Shown here one piece after another: positions 1 through 8,140 of a DNA stretch of 40,326 nt. Source of the stretch: Crocinitomicaceae bacterium (GTDB taxonomy: Bacteria > Bacteroidota > Bacteroidia > Flavobacteriales_D > Sanyastnellaceae). Numbering within the stretch: position 1 is the stretch's first letter; every line of letters begins with the position of its first letter. The position numbers and the translations under genes are program-made. A model generated the notes under the pieces. That model was not told where the DNA came from, ran no database searches, and was given only the letters and a program-made list of their open reading frames with translations. The stretch spans positions 1 to 40,326 of the forward strand of contig NZRP01000045.1 in the NCBI GenBank assembly GCA_002693775.1, in the 5' to 3' direction.

Positions 1-382
1 TCCCCCAAAGGATACCAACTAAAGCAGCAATGAATGTTGAGGTGATAAATGCCTTGCCAGTTGCAACTAGCAGGCTTTTATTCCACTGAACATAAAAGAG
101 ACTTAGTCCAGCAACAAGTAGTGGTAGTTTGATACTTAGTGCATCAATCCCTGCTTGTTGATCATCTGACCAGAGCAGTGAGAAAGCCGCCCAAATAAAT
201 CCAGCCACTAAGGATCTTGAAAGAATTTTATTAGATGGCTTAACTTCTTTTCCTTCTGCAAGTGCCAAAATAAAACTCAAGCCCATTAACCCCACTCCAA
301 GGCTAGTGCCAAATGGTGTTAATGGCATAGAGGCTACCGTAACAAGTAAACCTAATGATAATATTTTATTTGGCAGGCCCAA
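1..382 (-). CDS. O-antigen ligase-like membrane protein (5' part; rest lies outside the window)
   Basis: The reading frame is open to the left edge, so only about 127 N-terminal residues are seen. They form alternating hydrophobic stretches (a first segment reading SLGLLVTVASMPLTPFG, then GLMGLSFILALA) and contain the phrase FIWAAFSLLWSDD, followed by a lysine-containing hydrophobic segment SIKLPLLVAGLSLFY. That arrangement resembles the first membrane helices of O-antigen ligase/polymerase (Wzy/WaaL-like) proteins of Bacteroidota; the family call is from memory. The start is uncertain. The only upstream candidate before an in-frame stop is TTG at 382, which would overlap the end of the S41 protease gene by 17 nt. 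The first ATG is at 328. It would be co-transcribed with the protease. Confidence is limited because the conserved periplasmic loop is outside the window. Confidence 0.55.
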   Translation of the reverse strand, partial: MGLPNKILSLGLLVTVASMPLTPFGTSLGVGLMGLSFILALAEGKEVKPSNKILSRSLVAGFIWAAFSLLWSDDQQAGIDALSIKLPLLVAGLSLFYVQWNKSLLVATGKAFITSTFIAALVGILWG

Positions 383-2039
383 GTAGGATGTTCATATACT
401 CACCTGACTCTAGAATCTCAATAGCTTTTTGAGAATTTGGATCCTTAGGGAGTTGATATTTGAAAAGACCATTAGTGTTAGTCTTATGGTAAACGATTTC
501 TTCTTCTAGAGCTGTTCGGATTTGGTCTTCATTTTTTTGAATATCGACCAAAATATTTGGGGCAGTTGAAGATTTAAATGTCTCTAAAAGAGCTGCATTT
601 TTTACAAGTAAACCATCATCTTCTAGAGAGGTCTCCAGGATGTCCAAGAGCTCATTTGTAGCGCATTCATAAGGAGCCTCTCTTTCAGTTGATACAAATT
701 CACTTTGTACAAATGCAATGAAATCATTATACAATTCATCACTTAATTGATAGCTTGAGGGATCTTCAACAACGATATCTGGCCTGCTGATTACAAAATC
801 AAAGAAAACGTCATTTTTAAGTAAACCAGTCAGGACATAGCCATAGTACTCAGCATCTATTTCAATGTCTGGGAAAACGCCTCTTCCTTCAAGTATGGGC
901 CTACCATTTGCTGTGTAGAACACTTTTAGTGTGGAGTCGGCAGCTTCTGTTGCATCTCCATTTGCGCTGTAATCTAATCGTTGCACACATCTGCCACTTG
1001 GTGTATAGTATTTAGCTACAGTGATTTTCATTCGAGAACCGTATGCAAGGTCTTTAGTCTGTTGAACTAGGCCCTTTCCAAAGCTTTCTCTTCCAATTAT
1101 AACTGCTCTATCTAATTCTTGAAGTGCGCCAGATACAATCTCTGATGCTGAGGCGCTTTTCTCATCGATTAATACGGCAAGAGGGATGTCTTTAAGAAGC
1201 GGATTTCTTAAAGCACTATAACTTTTATTCCACGCTTCAGTCTTGCCTCTCATCTCAACTACTTCTGTACCCTTTGGCACGAAAAAGTTTACAATGTTTA
1301 CAGCCTCACGAAGCAAACCTCCACCATTACCTCTTAAGTCTAAAACAATATTCTCAGCTCCGAGTGAGTCTGTTAGGTGCACTAATGACTTTTTAACTTC
1401 AGACGAGGCGGTTTTAGTGAATTTATCTAGGATCAGGTATCCGGTTTTTTCGCTGATCATTCCTGAATAAATAATGTCTGGAGATTTGATTTTCATCCTC
1501 TCGAGAGTAACAGCTGTTTCAGATGATTCGCCGTACTTGATGATTCCTAATTCCACATCAGTACCTGAGGTGCCTTTGATTTGGTCTCCTATTATATCGA
1601 CATCAGTTCCTTCTACACTTTTACCTTTTACACTTGCAATTTGATCGCCTAGATTCAGCCCAGCGATTTCAGCAGGCGAGTTTTCTCTGACGTTGGTGAC
1701 TATAAATAATCCGTCCCATGTCTCCTTTATAGAAATACCTATACCGCCATATTCTCCCGTGGAAATAAACCTAACATCCTCCATTTTCTCCTCTGGATAA
1801 TACCTAGTGTATGGATCTAATGATTCTAGCATTGCATCTATGCCAGTGTGAACTAATTCTCCTGGAGATAGTGGGTCAACGTAGTAGATGTTAAGCTCTC
1901 TGAATACAGAGTTCATTATCTCAAGTTGCTTAGACATCTCAAAGTAGTCTTGTTTTAGACTAGTTAACGAAATGCCTCCAAACCCAACAAGAGTTATAGC
2001 GAAAAAGATGATGAATGTTTTCAGTTTAGAATGTTTCAT
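366..2039 (-). CDS. S41 family C-terminal processing peptidase (CtpA/Prc-like)
   Basis: A 557-residue serine protease of the tail-specific/C-terminal processing family, expected to act in the periplasm anchored by its N-terminal helix. A positively charged start (MKHSKLK) is followed by a hydrophobic segment at residues 8-25. A PDZ domain covers about 95-185, with the peptide-binding loop near GEYGGIGI. The catalytic core follows: SASASE at 295-300 contains the likely nucleophile Ser297, and GKG at 321-323 carries the general base Lys322, 25 residues later, as the family requires. LRGNGGG at 235-241 is the conserved strand preceding the active site. The gene lies 3 nt after rnpA and probably shares its transcript. 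Natural substrates cannot be inferred from the sequence. Length and motifs are complete, with no sign of damage. Confidence 0.92.
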   Translation of the reverse strand: MKHSKLKTFIIFFAITLVGFGGISLTSLKQDYFEMSKQLEIMNSVFRELNIYYVDPLSPGELVHTGIDAMLESLDPYTRYYPEEKMEDVRFISTGEYGGIGISIKETWDGLFIVTNVRENSPAEIAGLNLGDQIASVKGKSVEGTDVDIIGDQIKGTSGTDVELGIIKYGESSETAVTLERMKIKSPDIIYSGMISEKTGYLILDKFTKTASSEVKKSLVHLTDSLGAENIVLDLRGNGGGLLREAVNIVNFFVPKGTEVVEMRGKTEAWNKSYSALRNPLLKDIPLAVLIDEKSASASEIVSGALQELDRAVIIGRESFGKGLVQQTKDLAYGSRMKITVAKYYTPSGRCVQRLDYSANGDATEAADSTLKVFYTANGRPILEGRGVFPDIEIDAEYYGYVLTGLLKNDVFFDFVISRPDIVVEDPSSYQLSDELYNDFIAFVQSEFVSTEREAPYECATNELLDILETSLEDDGLLVKNAALLETFKSSTAPNILVDIQKNEDQIRTALEEEIVYHKTNTNGLFKYQLPKDPNSQKAIEILESGEYMNILLGPAK

Positions 2040-2042
2040 GTT

Positions 2043-2435
2043 CTAATCTTTCTGGGTTTTCAGGAGAACGTTTACAATTTTCTTTGTTGTATGCAAACAC
2101 TCTGCAAATGTTGGGATATCATTGCCAACATAGATTAATACTAATGCTCTTTTTTGATCGCCAGGCTTCCAATGTGATTCTAGCCTGTGCTTTTCAAGCC
2201 TCCAAGCTTCACGCATTAGCCTTTTAATGCGATTTCTTAATACAGCTTTTCTAAATCGTCTTTTACTAACTGTTGTTGCAACCTGGTATGGCACTTCAGC
2301 ATCGTGATTGCTAGAAGTGTGGCGCGCAAGTACAGGGAAGGCCTTGATTTTAGAGCCTTCACTAAATGCTTTGTCTAGAACGATTACGCTCTTTAGACGT
2401 TCAGCTTTAGGATAAGTGTGTTTTACATGCGCCAT
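2043..2435 (-). CDS. rnpA: Ribonuclease P protein component
   Basis: Protein subunit of RNase P, which binds the catalytic RNA and helps remove 5' leaders from pre-tRNAs in the cytoplasm. The signature is the basic helix RNRIKRLMREAWR, preceded by KRRFRKAVL, matching the family's RNR-KR-RE motif. An N-terminal KAERLKS segment corresponds to the usual K-x-x-R-L start. The open frame extends upstream to 2483, but I choose the ATG at 2435: it gives 130 residues, normal for the family, begins with MAHVKHTYPKAERLKS, and avoids overlap with the end of hemD (2455). The extra 16 residues of the longer frame look unlike RnpA. The gene sits between hemD and the S41 protease on one probable transcript. 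RnpA is often beside rpmH in other phyla; it is not so here. Confidence 0.9.
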   Translation of the reverse strand: MAHVKHTYPKAERLKSVIVLDKAFSEGSKIKAFPVLARHTSSNHDAEVPYQVATTVSKRRFRKAVLRNRIKRLMREAWRLEKHRLESHWKPGDQKRALVLIYVGNDIPTFAECLHTTKKIVNVLLKTQKD

Positions 2436-2454
2436 TACAAAGCGCAAGATAACC

Positions 2455-3204
2455 TCAGGATTTTGCTTTGATGTGCTGTTCAATAGCCATTGTCATCGAT
2501 GGAGCCTTTTGGGTAGGTGCATTGATGTCAATTCTAAGGCCAGCAGCCTCTGCAGCTTTAGCTGTAGTTGGGCCAAATGTTGCGATTTGGGTATCACCCT
2601 GTACAAAATCCGGGAAGTTCCTGAATAAAGATTCAATTCCACTTGGGCTAAAGAATACAAGTAGGTCATACTTAACATCACTTAAATCGCCTAAGTCAGA
2701 GCATACTGTTTTGTACATAACAGCTTTTGAGTAATCAATTCCAATATCATCTAATTGAGCTGGTATTGAAGGCTTAAGAAGGTCAGAACAAGGAAGTAAG
2801 AACTTCTCTTTCTTGTGCTTCTTAATGATTGTGATTAATTCAGGCATTCTAACCTGGCCGTGGAAGATTTTTCTCTTTCTGTAAACTACATACTTCTGTA
2901 TGTAAAAAGCAGTGCTTTCACTTAAACAGAAATACTTCATATCAGTTGGCACCTCAAATCTCATCTCCTCTGCCATGCGGAAGTAGTGATCTACTGCCAT
3001 ACGAGATGTAAGAATAACAGCTGTATATTTTGAAATGTCGATCTTCTGAGTACGGAACTCTTTAACGTCAACAGCCTCTACGTGAATAAAAGGACGAAAA
3101 TCAATCGTCAACTTCATTTTGTCCGCAAGGTCAAAATATGGACTCTTTTCTGCAGCCGGTTTAGGCTGTGAGATAAGAATGGTTTTAATCTTCTTCTTTA
3201 CCAT
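2455..3204 (-). CDS. hemD: Uroporphyrinogen-III synthase
   Basis: A 249-residue protein matching the HemD fold family, which closes and inverts ring D of hydroxymethylbilane to form uroporphyrinogen III in haem and sirohaem synthesis. Family features are weak at sequence level. Visible ones include TILISQPKP at the N-terminus, the YTAVILTSRMAVDHYF segment around residues 58-75, the C-terminal half with YDLLVFFSPSGIESLF, and the closing QIATFGPTTAKAAEAAGLRIDI, a typical glycine/threonine loop of HemD. It lies 12 nt after a DUF4271-like membrane protein gene, an arrangement I know from other Bacteroidota, and 19 nt before rnpA. It starts with ATG at 3204. There is no catalytic-residue test for this family, so the call rests on fold-typical segments and context. 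Confidence 0.85.
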   Translation of the reverse strand: MVKKKIKTILISQPKPAAEKSPYFDLADKMKLTIDFRPFIHVEAVDVKEFRTQKIDISKYTAVILTSRMAVDHYFRMAEEMRFEVPTDMKYFCLSESTAFYIQKYVVYRKRKIFHGQVRMPELITIIKKHKKEKFLLPCSDLLKPSIPAQLDDIGIDYSKAVMYKTVCSDLGDLSDVKYDLLVFFSPSGIESLFRNFPDFVQGDTQIATFGPTTAKAAEAAGLRIDINAPTQKAPSMTMAIEQHIKAKS

Positions 3205-3216
3205 GCTTTCTTTACT

Positions 3217-3858
3217 CTAATTCCACATTGTAATGACTCTTAACACTTGTATAAAAGCCAAAACGGGGAAGATTTCAAGGGCGCAAAGATACATAAAACT
3301 GAATGGAATGCTATGTAAGCGTCTTTGAGCGGACTGATAAACTCTAAACATCCTAAATAGCCCAGCGCAAATCCAGATTCCGCCGAACACGTATATAGGA
3401 TTAATCAAATAAGGCCCAGGGATTAGCGCATTTACAACTCCCAGCATGCAAATAGCTTCTGCCATCCACAGCCTTGTGAGTCTATCGATAATGTCGTGTT
3501 CATTTGCAAGTTGAGCAGTTTTAGGGAACGCCCCAGCTATTCTAAACATCAATTGTCTTGAAACGATGAATCCCGCTCCTGCAGAAATCCCTGTAATGCA
3601 TCCAAGGCTTGACCATGCCATAATACCAAACGAGAGAACACCAATTAAATGATTAACCGCTATCCCTTCTGCTTGAGGGACCTCGTCAGCACCCCTTTGC
3701 CAAATACGATTCATATTGCTTTTAAGATAATCTCTCAATCGCCACTCTTTAAGAAACCCTTGGCGTATCCACATTATCAAGCCAGCAGTTATAAGAGTAA
3801 GAGTAAACAGATATAAATCTGGTGCGTCTTGTGTGATATGCGGAATGCCATCAAACAT
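3217..3858 (-). CDS. DUF4271-like integral membrane protein
   Basis: A 213-residue polytopic membrane protein with about five or six hydrophobic segments: LYLFTLTLITAGLIMWI, LIGVLSFGIMAWSSLGCI, AICMLGVVNALIPGPYLI, IYVFGGIWICAGLFRMF and the C-terminal YLCALEIFPVLAFIQVL. The pattern and its place immediately before hemD match the Bacteroidota-specific DUF4271 family, whose function is unknown to me. The open frame begins with a TTG at 3867, but ATG at 3858 gives MFDGIPHITQD and is preceded by TAAATTG ending 6 nt upstream, so I prefer it. It is the first gene of the minus-strand group running through hemD, rnpA and the protease, and is divergent from asd. Confidence 0.75.
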   Translation of the reverse strand: MFDGIPHITQDAPDLYLFTLTLITAGLIMWIRQGFLKEWRLRDYLKSNMNRIWQRGADEVPQAEGIAVNHLIGVLSFGIMAWSSLGCITGISAGAGFIVSRQLMFRIAGAFPKTAQLANEHDIIDRLTRLWMAEAICMLGVVNALIPGPYLINPIYVFGGIWICAGLFRMFRVYQSAQRRLHSIPFSFMYLCALEIFPVLAFIQVLRVITMWN

Positions 3859-4217
3859 GGTATGCAATTTACTATCCTACATAAATTAATTGACGTTGCT
3901 GAGGGGAATTTTGCCCACAATTAATGATGAGGTAATTACCTGGTTGAATTCACCATTTTCTGAGTTATTTCTCATCAAACATCTACCTTTTTTCTGAATG
4001 TCAAACCTCATTTCCTTTTAAATCAAAATGGTTGGGGACCCCTCTTTTTTATTTGAATCCATGGGTATTCAGAGTTTGAAAAGCTAATAATGCTGGGTTA
4101 TACCCAGTTAGATGAGCTAGATTCTATAGATGGATTTACAATTCCAGATAAACTTCAGGCTCTTGATAACTATTCCCAAACCGCACCAAAAACGCTTTGC
4201 TACGGTCATGAATTCAC
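3859..4217. other. Divergent intergenic region between the DUF4271-like gene and asd
   Basis: About 360 nt without a supported gene. The frame of asd stays open upstream to an ATG at 4090, but the extra 47 residues (beginning MLGYTQLDELD) resemble nothing in the aspartate-semialdehyde dehydrogenase family and are better read as non-coding. The region holds a perfect 15-nt palindrome at 4093-4107, a run of T at 4045-4050, and at its right edge the -33 part of the asd promoter. No riboswitch or RNA gene was recognised. Confidence 0.6.
4093..4107. repeat. 15-nt palindrome upstream of asd
   Basis: CTGGGTTATACCCAG reads as a 6-bp inverted repeat with a 3-nt centre. It lies about 90 nt upstream of the asd -33 element in the divergent intergenic region. 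It could be a regulator-binding site or a small hairpin; nothing in the window identifies a cognate regulator. It could also be chance. Confidence 0.4.
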
Positions 4218-4225
4218 TAATTTTG
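4197..4225 (+). promoter_or_regulatory. Putative asd promoter, ending 5 nt before the start codon
   Basis: TTG at 4197-4199 (TTTG if the preceding T is counted), an 18-nt spacer, then an exact TAATTTTG at 4218-4225, fits the Bacteroidota promoter pattern TTG...TAnnTTTG. Only CCTAC separates the box from ATG 4231, so the expected transcription start falls on or next to the start codon. This supports the internal ATG as the true start of asd and implies a leaderless or nearly leaderless mRNA. Confidence 0.55.
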
Positions 4226-4230
4226 CCTAC

Positions 4231-5232
4231 ATGAGATCACTAAGAGTTGCAGTAGTTGGAGCCACGGGTTTGGTGGGGAGAACAATGCTTAAAGTCTTGG
4301 AGGAAAGGGGGTTCCCAGTATCTGAACTAATTCTAGTTGCTTCTGAGAAATCGTTAGGAAGTAAGATAGTGTTTAGTGGGAGCGAGGTTGAGGTTGTGAG
4401 CATAGAAAACGCTTTAGAAATGGGTGCTGATGTTGCACTTTTTTCAGCTGGTGGAGCGATAAGTTTAAAGTGGGCGCACAAGTTTGCAGAGAAGGGTGTA
4501 ACGGTTATCGATAATAGTAGCGCATTTAGGATGAGCCCTAATCATAAACTCATTATTCCTGAGATTAATGGAAGCGATCTTGTTGAGGGAGATTTGATTA
4601 TTGCAAATCCAAATTGTACAACAATGCAACTTGTGATGGCGCTTAAGCCACTTCACGATAGGTTTAGAGTTAAGAGAGGAGTTGTAAACACATATCAGAG
4701 CGTTACAGGAACTGGACAAGCTGCAATAGCTCAACTTGAAGCAGAAAGAAGGGGGGATGAAGTCGAGAAAGTTTATCCTCATAATATTGATATGAACTGT
4801 TTGCCTCATTGCGATGTATTCCAGGAAAACGGATACACTAAAGAGGAGATGAAGGTGCATTTTGAGACTAAGAAGATTCTAGGAGATGAGGAGATTCACT
4901 TGAGCTGTACGGCTGTAAGGGTACCAGTAGCAGGAGGGCATAGTGAGGCAGTTTATGTTGAGTTCGAAAAAGACTTTGAGCTTGAAGAGGTGAGAAAGTT
5001 GTTGGAGGAATTTGACGGACTGATTCTTGAGGATGACCCTCAGAATAACGTTTATCCAATGCCGTTAAATGCAAGGGGAAATGATGATGTTTTTGTGGGG
5101 AGATTGAGAAGGGATTTGGCATATGAAAAAGGACTGCATATGTGGGTGGTTAGTGATAATTTGAGAAAGGGCGCAGCAACAAATACAATTCAGATTGCTG
5201 AGTATTTGAATTCAAAGGGACGTTGGGGTTAA
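4231..5232 (+). CDS. asd: Aspartate-semialdehyde dehydrogenase
   Basis: Converts aspartyl phosphate to aspartate semialdehyde with NADPH, the branch step toward lysine/diaminopimelate, threonine and methionine. From ATG 4231 the protein has 333 residues, the family's usual size. The NADP loop VGATGLVG is at residues 8-15; the catalytic cysteine is Cys129 in NPNCTTMQL; the SVTGTGQAA loop follows, and the substrate-side histidine His237 lies in AGGHSEAV. The frame is open 47 codons further upstream, but that extension is not family-like and a promoter box lies between it and this start. The TonB receptor gene begins 9 nt after the stop, with its own possible -7 box overlapping the asd 3' end. 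No defects were seen. Confidence 0.95.
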   Translation: MRSLRVAVVGATGLVGRTMLKVLEERGFPVSELILVASEKSLGSKIVFSGSEVEVVSIENALEMGADVALFSAGGAISLKWAHKFAEKGVTVIDNSSAFRMSPNHKLIIPEINGSDLVEGDLIIANPNCTTMQLVMALKPLHDRFRVKRGVVNTYQSVTGTGQAAIAQLEAERRGDEVEKVYPHNIDMNCLPHCDVFQENGYTKEEMKVHFETKKILGDEEIHLSCTAVRVPVAGGHSEAVYVEFEKDFELEEVRKLLEEFDGLILEDDPQNNVYPMPLNARGNDDVFVGRLRRDLAYEKGLHMWVVSDNLRKGAATNTIQIAEYLNSKGRWG

Positions 5233-5237
5233 ATTAG
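5206..5237 (+). promoter_or_regulatory. Putative promoter of the TonB-dependent receptor gene
   Basis: TTG at 5206-5208, a 21-nt spacer and TAAATTAG at 5230-5237 (one mismatch to TAnnTTTG). The box ends 4 nt before ATG 5242, and its first part overlaps the end of asd. It would give a leaderless transcript independent of asd read-through. Confidence 0.45.
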
Positions 5238-5241
5238 GCTT

Positions 5242-8073
5242 ATGCCTAGAACTGTTACTTTCCGATTATTATTATTTAGCCTTCTTGCTACGTTTTCATT
5301 TGTTTCAGCTACAGCCCAAACCACCATCAGGGGCCGCGTAGTCGATAAGGAGACAGGAAACCCAGTTATCGGAGCTTCAGTTTATTTAGAAGATTTTACA
5401 GATGGGTCATTTACTGACTTTGATGGATTTTTCCAGTTCACTACAAAAAGTCAGGGACAGACTAATTTGGTAGCTACTTCGATGGGTTATGAGAAGGTGT
5501 CTAAATATATTTCTCTAAGTGGGCAAGGGCTTATGAAGATGGGTGAGATCTATATTAAGGCAAATGCTATAGGAATAGGAGAGGCAGATGTGATTGCTTC
5601 AATTGCAATTGACAGATCAACCCCTGTAGCAGTAAGTACTATTGATGCTAGGCATATTGAAGAAAGGCAAGGCGATAGGGAACTTGTAGAAACGCTCAAT
5701 TTTACTCCGGGAGTTTATGCCACTAAAGGCGGTGGAGGGTTTGGCGATAGCAGAATTAACATTAGAGGCTTCGACCAAAGAAATGTAGCTGTTCTAGTAA
5801 ATGGCATCCCGGTAAATGACATGGAAAACGGCTGGGTCTACTGGTCCAACTGGGCTGGGCTGGGCGATGCTGTTCGCACAATTCAAGTACAGCGTGGCCT
5901 GGGTGCTTCGAAGCTTGCTATCAACTCCGTTGGAGGTACAATCAACATCGTAACTAAAGCAACTGATGTTGAAAAGGGCGGTTCATTTAAGACTTCGATT
6001 ACCAATTACGGTAGAACCAAGCATCTCGTGTCACTTAGCACTGGCGTTATGGACAACGGTTGGGCCCTGAGCGCGGTAGGCTCGAAGACATACGGCGACG
6101 GCTACGTTGACGCAACGTGGGTCGATGCCTATAGCTATTTCCTAACTGCGGCAAAGGACTTTGGCGGTCACAGAATTGTGTTTACAGCAATAGGCGCACC
6201 CCAAACCCACGGCCAGCGTCGCGGCCAACTCACAGTCGACAGATTCAACGACATTAATGCTTTGGGCTACGAGGGCCATAGGTGGAATAACGACTGGGGC
6301 TACCTCCATGGAGAGGCTCTCAACGGCAGGGTGAATAGCTACCATAAACCCCAACTTGCGCTTAACCACTACCTTCAGATTAGCGAGCGCACAAGCCTGG
6401 CTACATCTGCTTACATCAGTTGGGGAGAGGGTTATGGTTCTAGATATGACGGAACTGGCACACCTAAACTCTTTGAAACACTTCCAGATGGCACTACGGT
6501 AAAGACAACTTGGAATTGGGACAACTTGTATGAGACTAACTCAACGCATGAACTTCCAGTTACTTATCCGGAGTATGAGATCGCCTATAATGAGGAATTC
6601 AGTGCATGGGTTGACACTCTTCAGTACGATGGGGCGCCAGTGATAATGAATGGCGACACTTTAGTTGGTGGAAGGGCATTGAGCACGATTGAGAACGCAC
6701 ACAATGAACATTTTTGGACTGGGCTGTTGAGCACCATGAAGTCTGAACTCGCTCCAGGATTAGACCTAACAGCTGGGGTAGATATGAGATATTATGAGGG
6801 CAAGCACTTTACAAGGGTAAATAACTTACTAGGTGGAGATTTTTACATGCAAAGCTTTACTAATGCAACGGGTTATGGAATTAATCCTGCATACAATCTA
6901 ATGGCTACTGAAGGTGATAAGGTTGATTATGACAACACTGGAATAGTGCAGTATGCGGGATTGTTTGGCCAGCTAGAGTATAGTAGAGAAAGGTTTAGTG
7001 GATTTTTTGCTGGAACATACAGTTTGACTGGATTTCAAAGACACGATCCATATACATATTTCAGATATGATGAGACTGGTATGCAGGAAGTCGTTGAATT
7101 AAATGAAGAAACTGGTGAGTATGAAAGTGAGGAACAGTTTGTGTACGGAGCTTACTCTCAAAAAATCACTCAGCCAGGTTACAATTTTAAGATGGGTGGA
7201 AGTTTTGAGGTAATGGAGAATCATCACCTCTACACCAACCTAGGTCTCTACTCGCGAGCGCCATTTATTAGAAATGTATTTCCTAATTACCAAAACGTAC
7301 TCAGCAACGAAAACCTAGTGAATGAGAAGGTGGAAGCCTTGGAGCTGGGGTATAGGTTCCGCCATAGAATGATTTCTTTGGATCTAAATGTTTACCACAC
7401 AAAGTGGCTCGATAAGACGATTATGTCAGGGCCACTTCTTAGACCTGATGGCACTGAGTACAGGGCTTTTGTTAGGGGATTGATAGAAACTCACGATGGA
7501 ATTGAGTTGGAGTTGAAGACTAAGCCTCTTCCTTCTCTCGAGTTAGGAGGAATACTGAGCATTGGAGATTGGCGATGGGACAATGATGTGACTGCGGAGA
7601 TTATTGATGAGGAGACTAATCAAGTGCTTGAGGAGCTGAATATTTATTCTGCTGGATTGTTGGTTGGGGATGCTCCCCAAACTCAGTTGGGCCTAAGCAC
7701 TAAAATTGATCTCCCTAAAAATCTGAGGGTGGGTGCTAGCTACGTTTATAACACTCGACTTTACTCGCAGTTTGAAATAGACCAAGACAGGGATGATGAA
7801 GAGCGAATTGGTGTTCAGCCTGTGCAACTGCCGGATTACGACTACATCGATTGCTTTTTAAATTGGAATACTAGAAAGGATGGCATTGATTATAGCGTGG
7901 GCTTGAATATCCAAAACCTTACAGACAATATCTTTATGAATGAGGCTGATGAGACTTGGTTCACAGATCCACAAACAAATGAGCAGCTTCAGGGCACTTA
8001 TGATAATGGAAGATTGGAGGGCTATTGGGGATTTGGCAGGACTGTATCTGTGTCAGTTAAGATGGGATTCTAA
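5242..8073 (+). CDS. TonB-dependent outer-membrane receptor with carboxypeptidase-like N-terminal domain
   Basis: A 943-residue outer-membrane beta-barrel transporter energised by TonB. A signal peptide covers residues 1-26, ending ATAQ. A carboxypeptidase-regulatory-like (CarboxypepD_reg/DUF4480-type) beta-sandwich follows at about 28-110 (TTIRGRVVDKETGNPVIGASV). The plug domain is at about 125-245, with INIRGFDQRNVAVLVNGIPV and the closing GASKLAINSVGGTINIVTK, and then the barrel. The last residue is Phe, as expected for BamA recognition. There is no SusD partner next door, so a SusCD nutrient system is not indicated; the substrate is unknown. The segment 5821-6420, covering plug and first barrel strands, is about 52% G+C by hand count against about 40% upstream, with a shift to C-ending codons. 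The next gene, a T9SS cargo, may be functionally unrelated. Confidence 0.93.
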   Translation: MPRTVTFRLLLFSLLATFSFVSATAQTTIRGRVVDKETGNPVIGASVYLEDFTDGSFTDFDGFFQFTTKSQGQTNLVATSMGYEKVSKYISLSGQGLMKMGEIYIKANAIGIGEADVIASIAIDRSTPVAVSTIDARHIEERQGDRELVETLNFTPGVYATKGGGGFGDSRINIRGFDQRNVAVLVNGIPVNDMENGWVYWSNWAGLGDAVRTIQVQRGLGASKLAINSVGGTINIVTKATDVEKGGSFKTSITNYGRTKHLVSLSTGVMDNGWALSAVGSKTYGDGYVDATWVDAYSYFLTAAKDFGGHRIVFTAIGAPQTHGQRRGQLTVDRFNDINALGYEGHRWNNDWGYLHGEALNGRVNSYHKPQLALNHYLQISERTSLATSAYISWGEGYGSRYDGTGTPKLFETLPDGTTVKTTWNWDNLYETNSTHELPVTYPEYEIAYNEEFSAWVDTLQYDGAPVIMNGDTLVGGRALSTIENAHNEHFWTGLLSTMKSELAPGLDLTAGVDMRYYEGKHFTRVNNLLGGDFYMQSFTNATGYGINPAYNLMATEGDKVDYDNTGIVQYAGLFGQLEYSRERFSGFFAGTYSLTGFQRHDPYTYFRYDETGMQEVVELNEETGEYESEEQFVYGAYSQKITQPGYNFKMGGSFEVMENHHLYTNLGLYSRAPFIRNVFPNYQNVLSNENLVNEKVEALELGYRFRHRMISLDLNVYHTKWLDKTIMSGPLLRPDGTEYRAFVRGLIETHDGIELELKTKPLPSLELGGILSIGDWRWDNDVTAEIIDEETNQVLEELNIYSAGLLVGDAPQTQLGLSTKIDLPKNLRVGASYVYNTRLYSQFEIDQDRDDEERIGVQPVQLPDYDYIDCFLNWNTRKDGIDYSVGLNIQNLTDNIFMNEADETWFTDPQTNEQLQGTYDNGRLEGYWGFGRTVSVSVKMGF

Positions 8074-8114
8074 GCCATTTAGCCCTTGATTAATGCCGTT
8101 TGTATAAAAATCAG

Positions 8115-8135
8115 TATTTTGCACTTCTAAATTTT
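8115..8135 (+). promoter_or_regulatory. Possible promoter boxes before the T9SS cargo gene
   Basis: Two -7-like elements occur in the 67-nt gap. TATTTTG at 8115-8121 is one base shorter than TAnnTTTG and would give a leader of about 15 nt. TAAATTTT at 8128-8135 has one mismatch and ends 5 nt before ATG 8141. No TTG lies at ideal spacing for either, so the assignment is tentative. Confidence 0.3.
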
Positions 8136-8140
8136 ATGAG

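Noticed and set aside
2436-2483. 16-residue N-terminal extension of RnpA
   Set aside because: It overlaps hemD and makes the protein longer than usual; MAHVKHTYPKAERLKS is a normal start.
4090-4230. 47-codon in-frame N-terminal extension of asd
   Set aside because: It has no similarity to the family, the ATG at 4231 gives the standard length and start, and an exact TAATTTTG box sits inside the extension.
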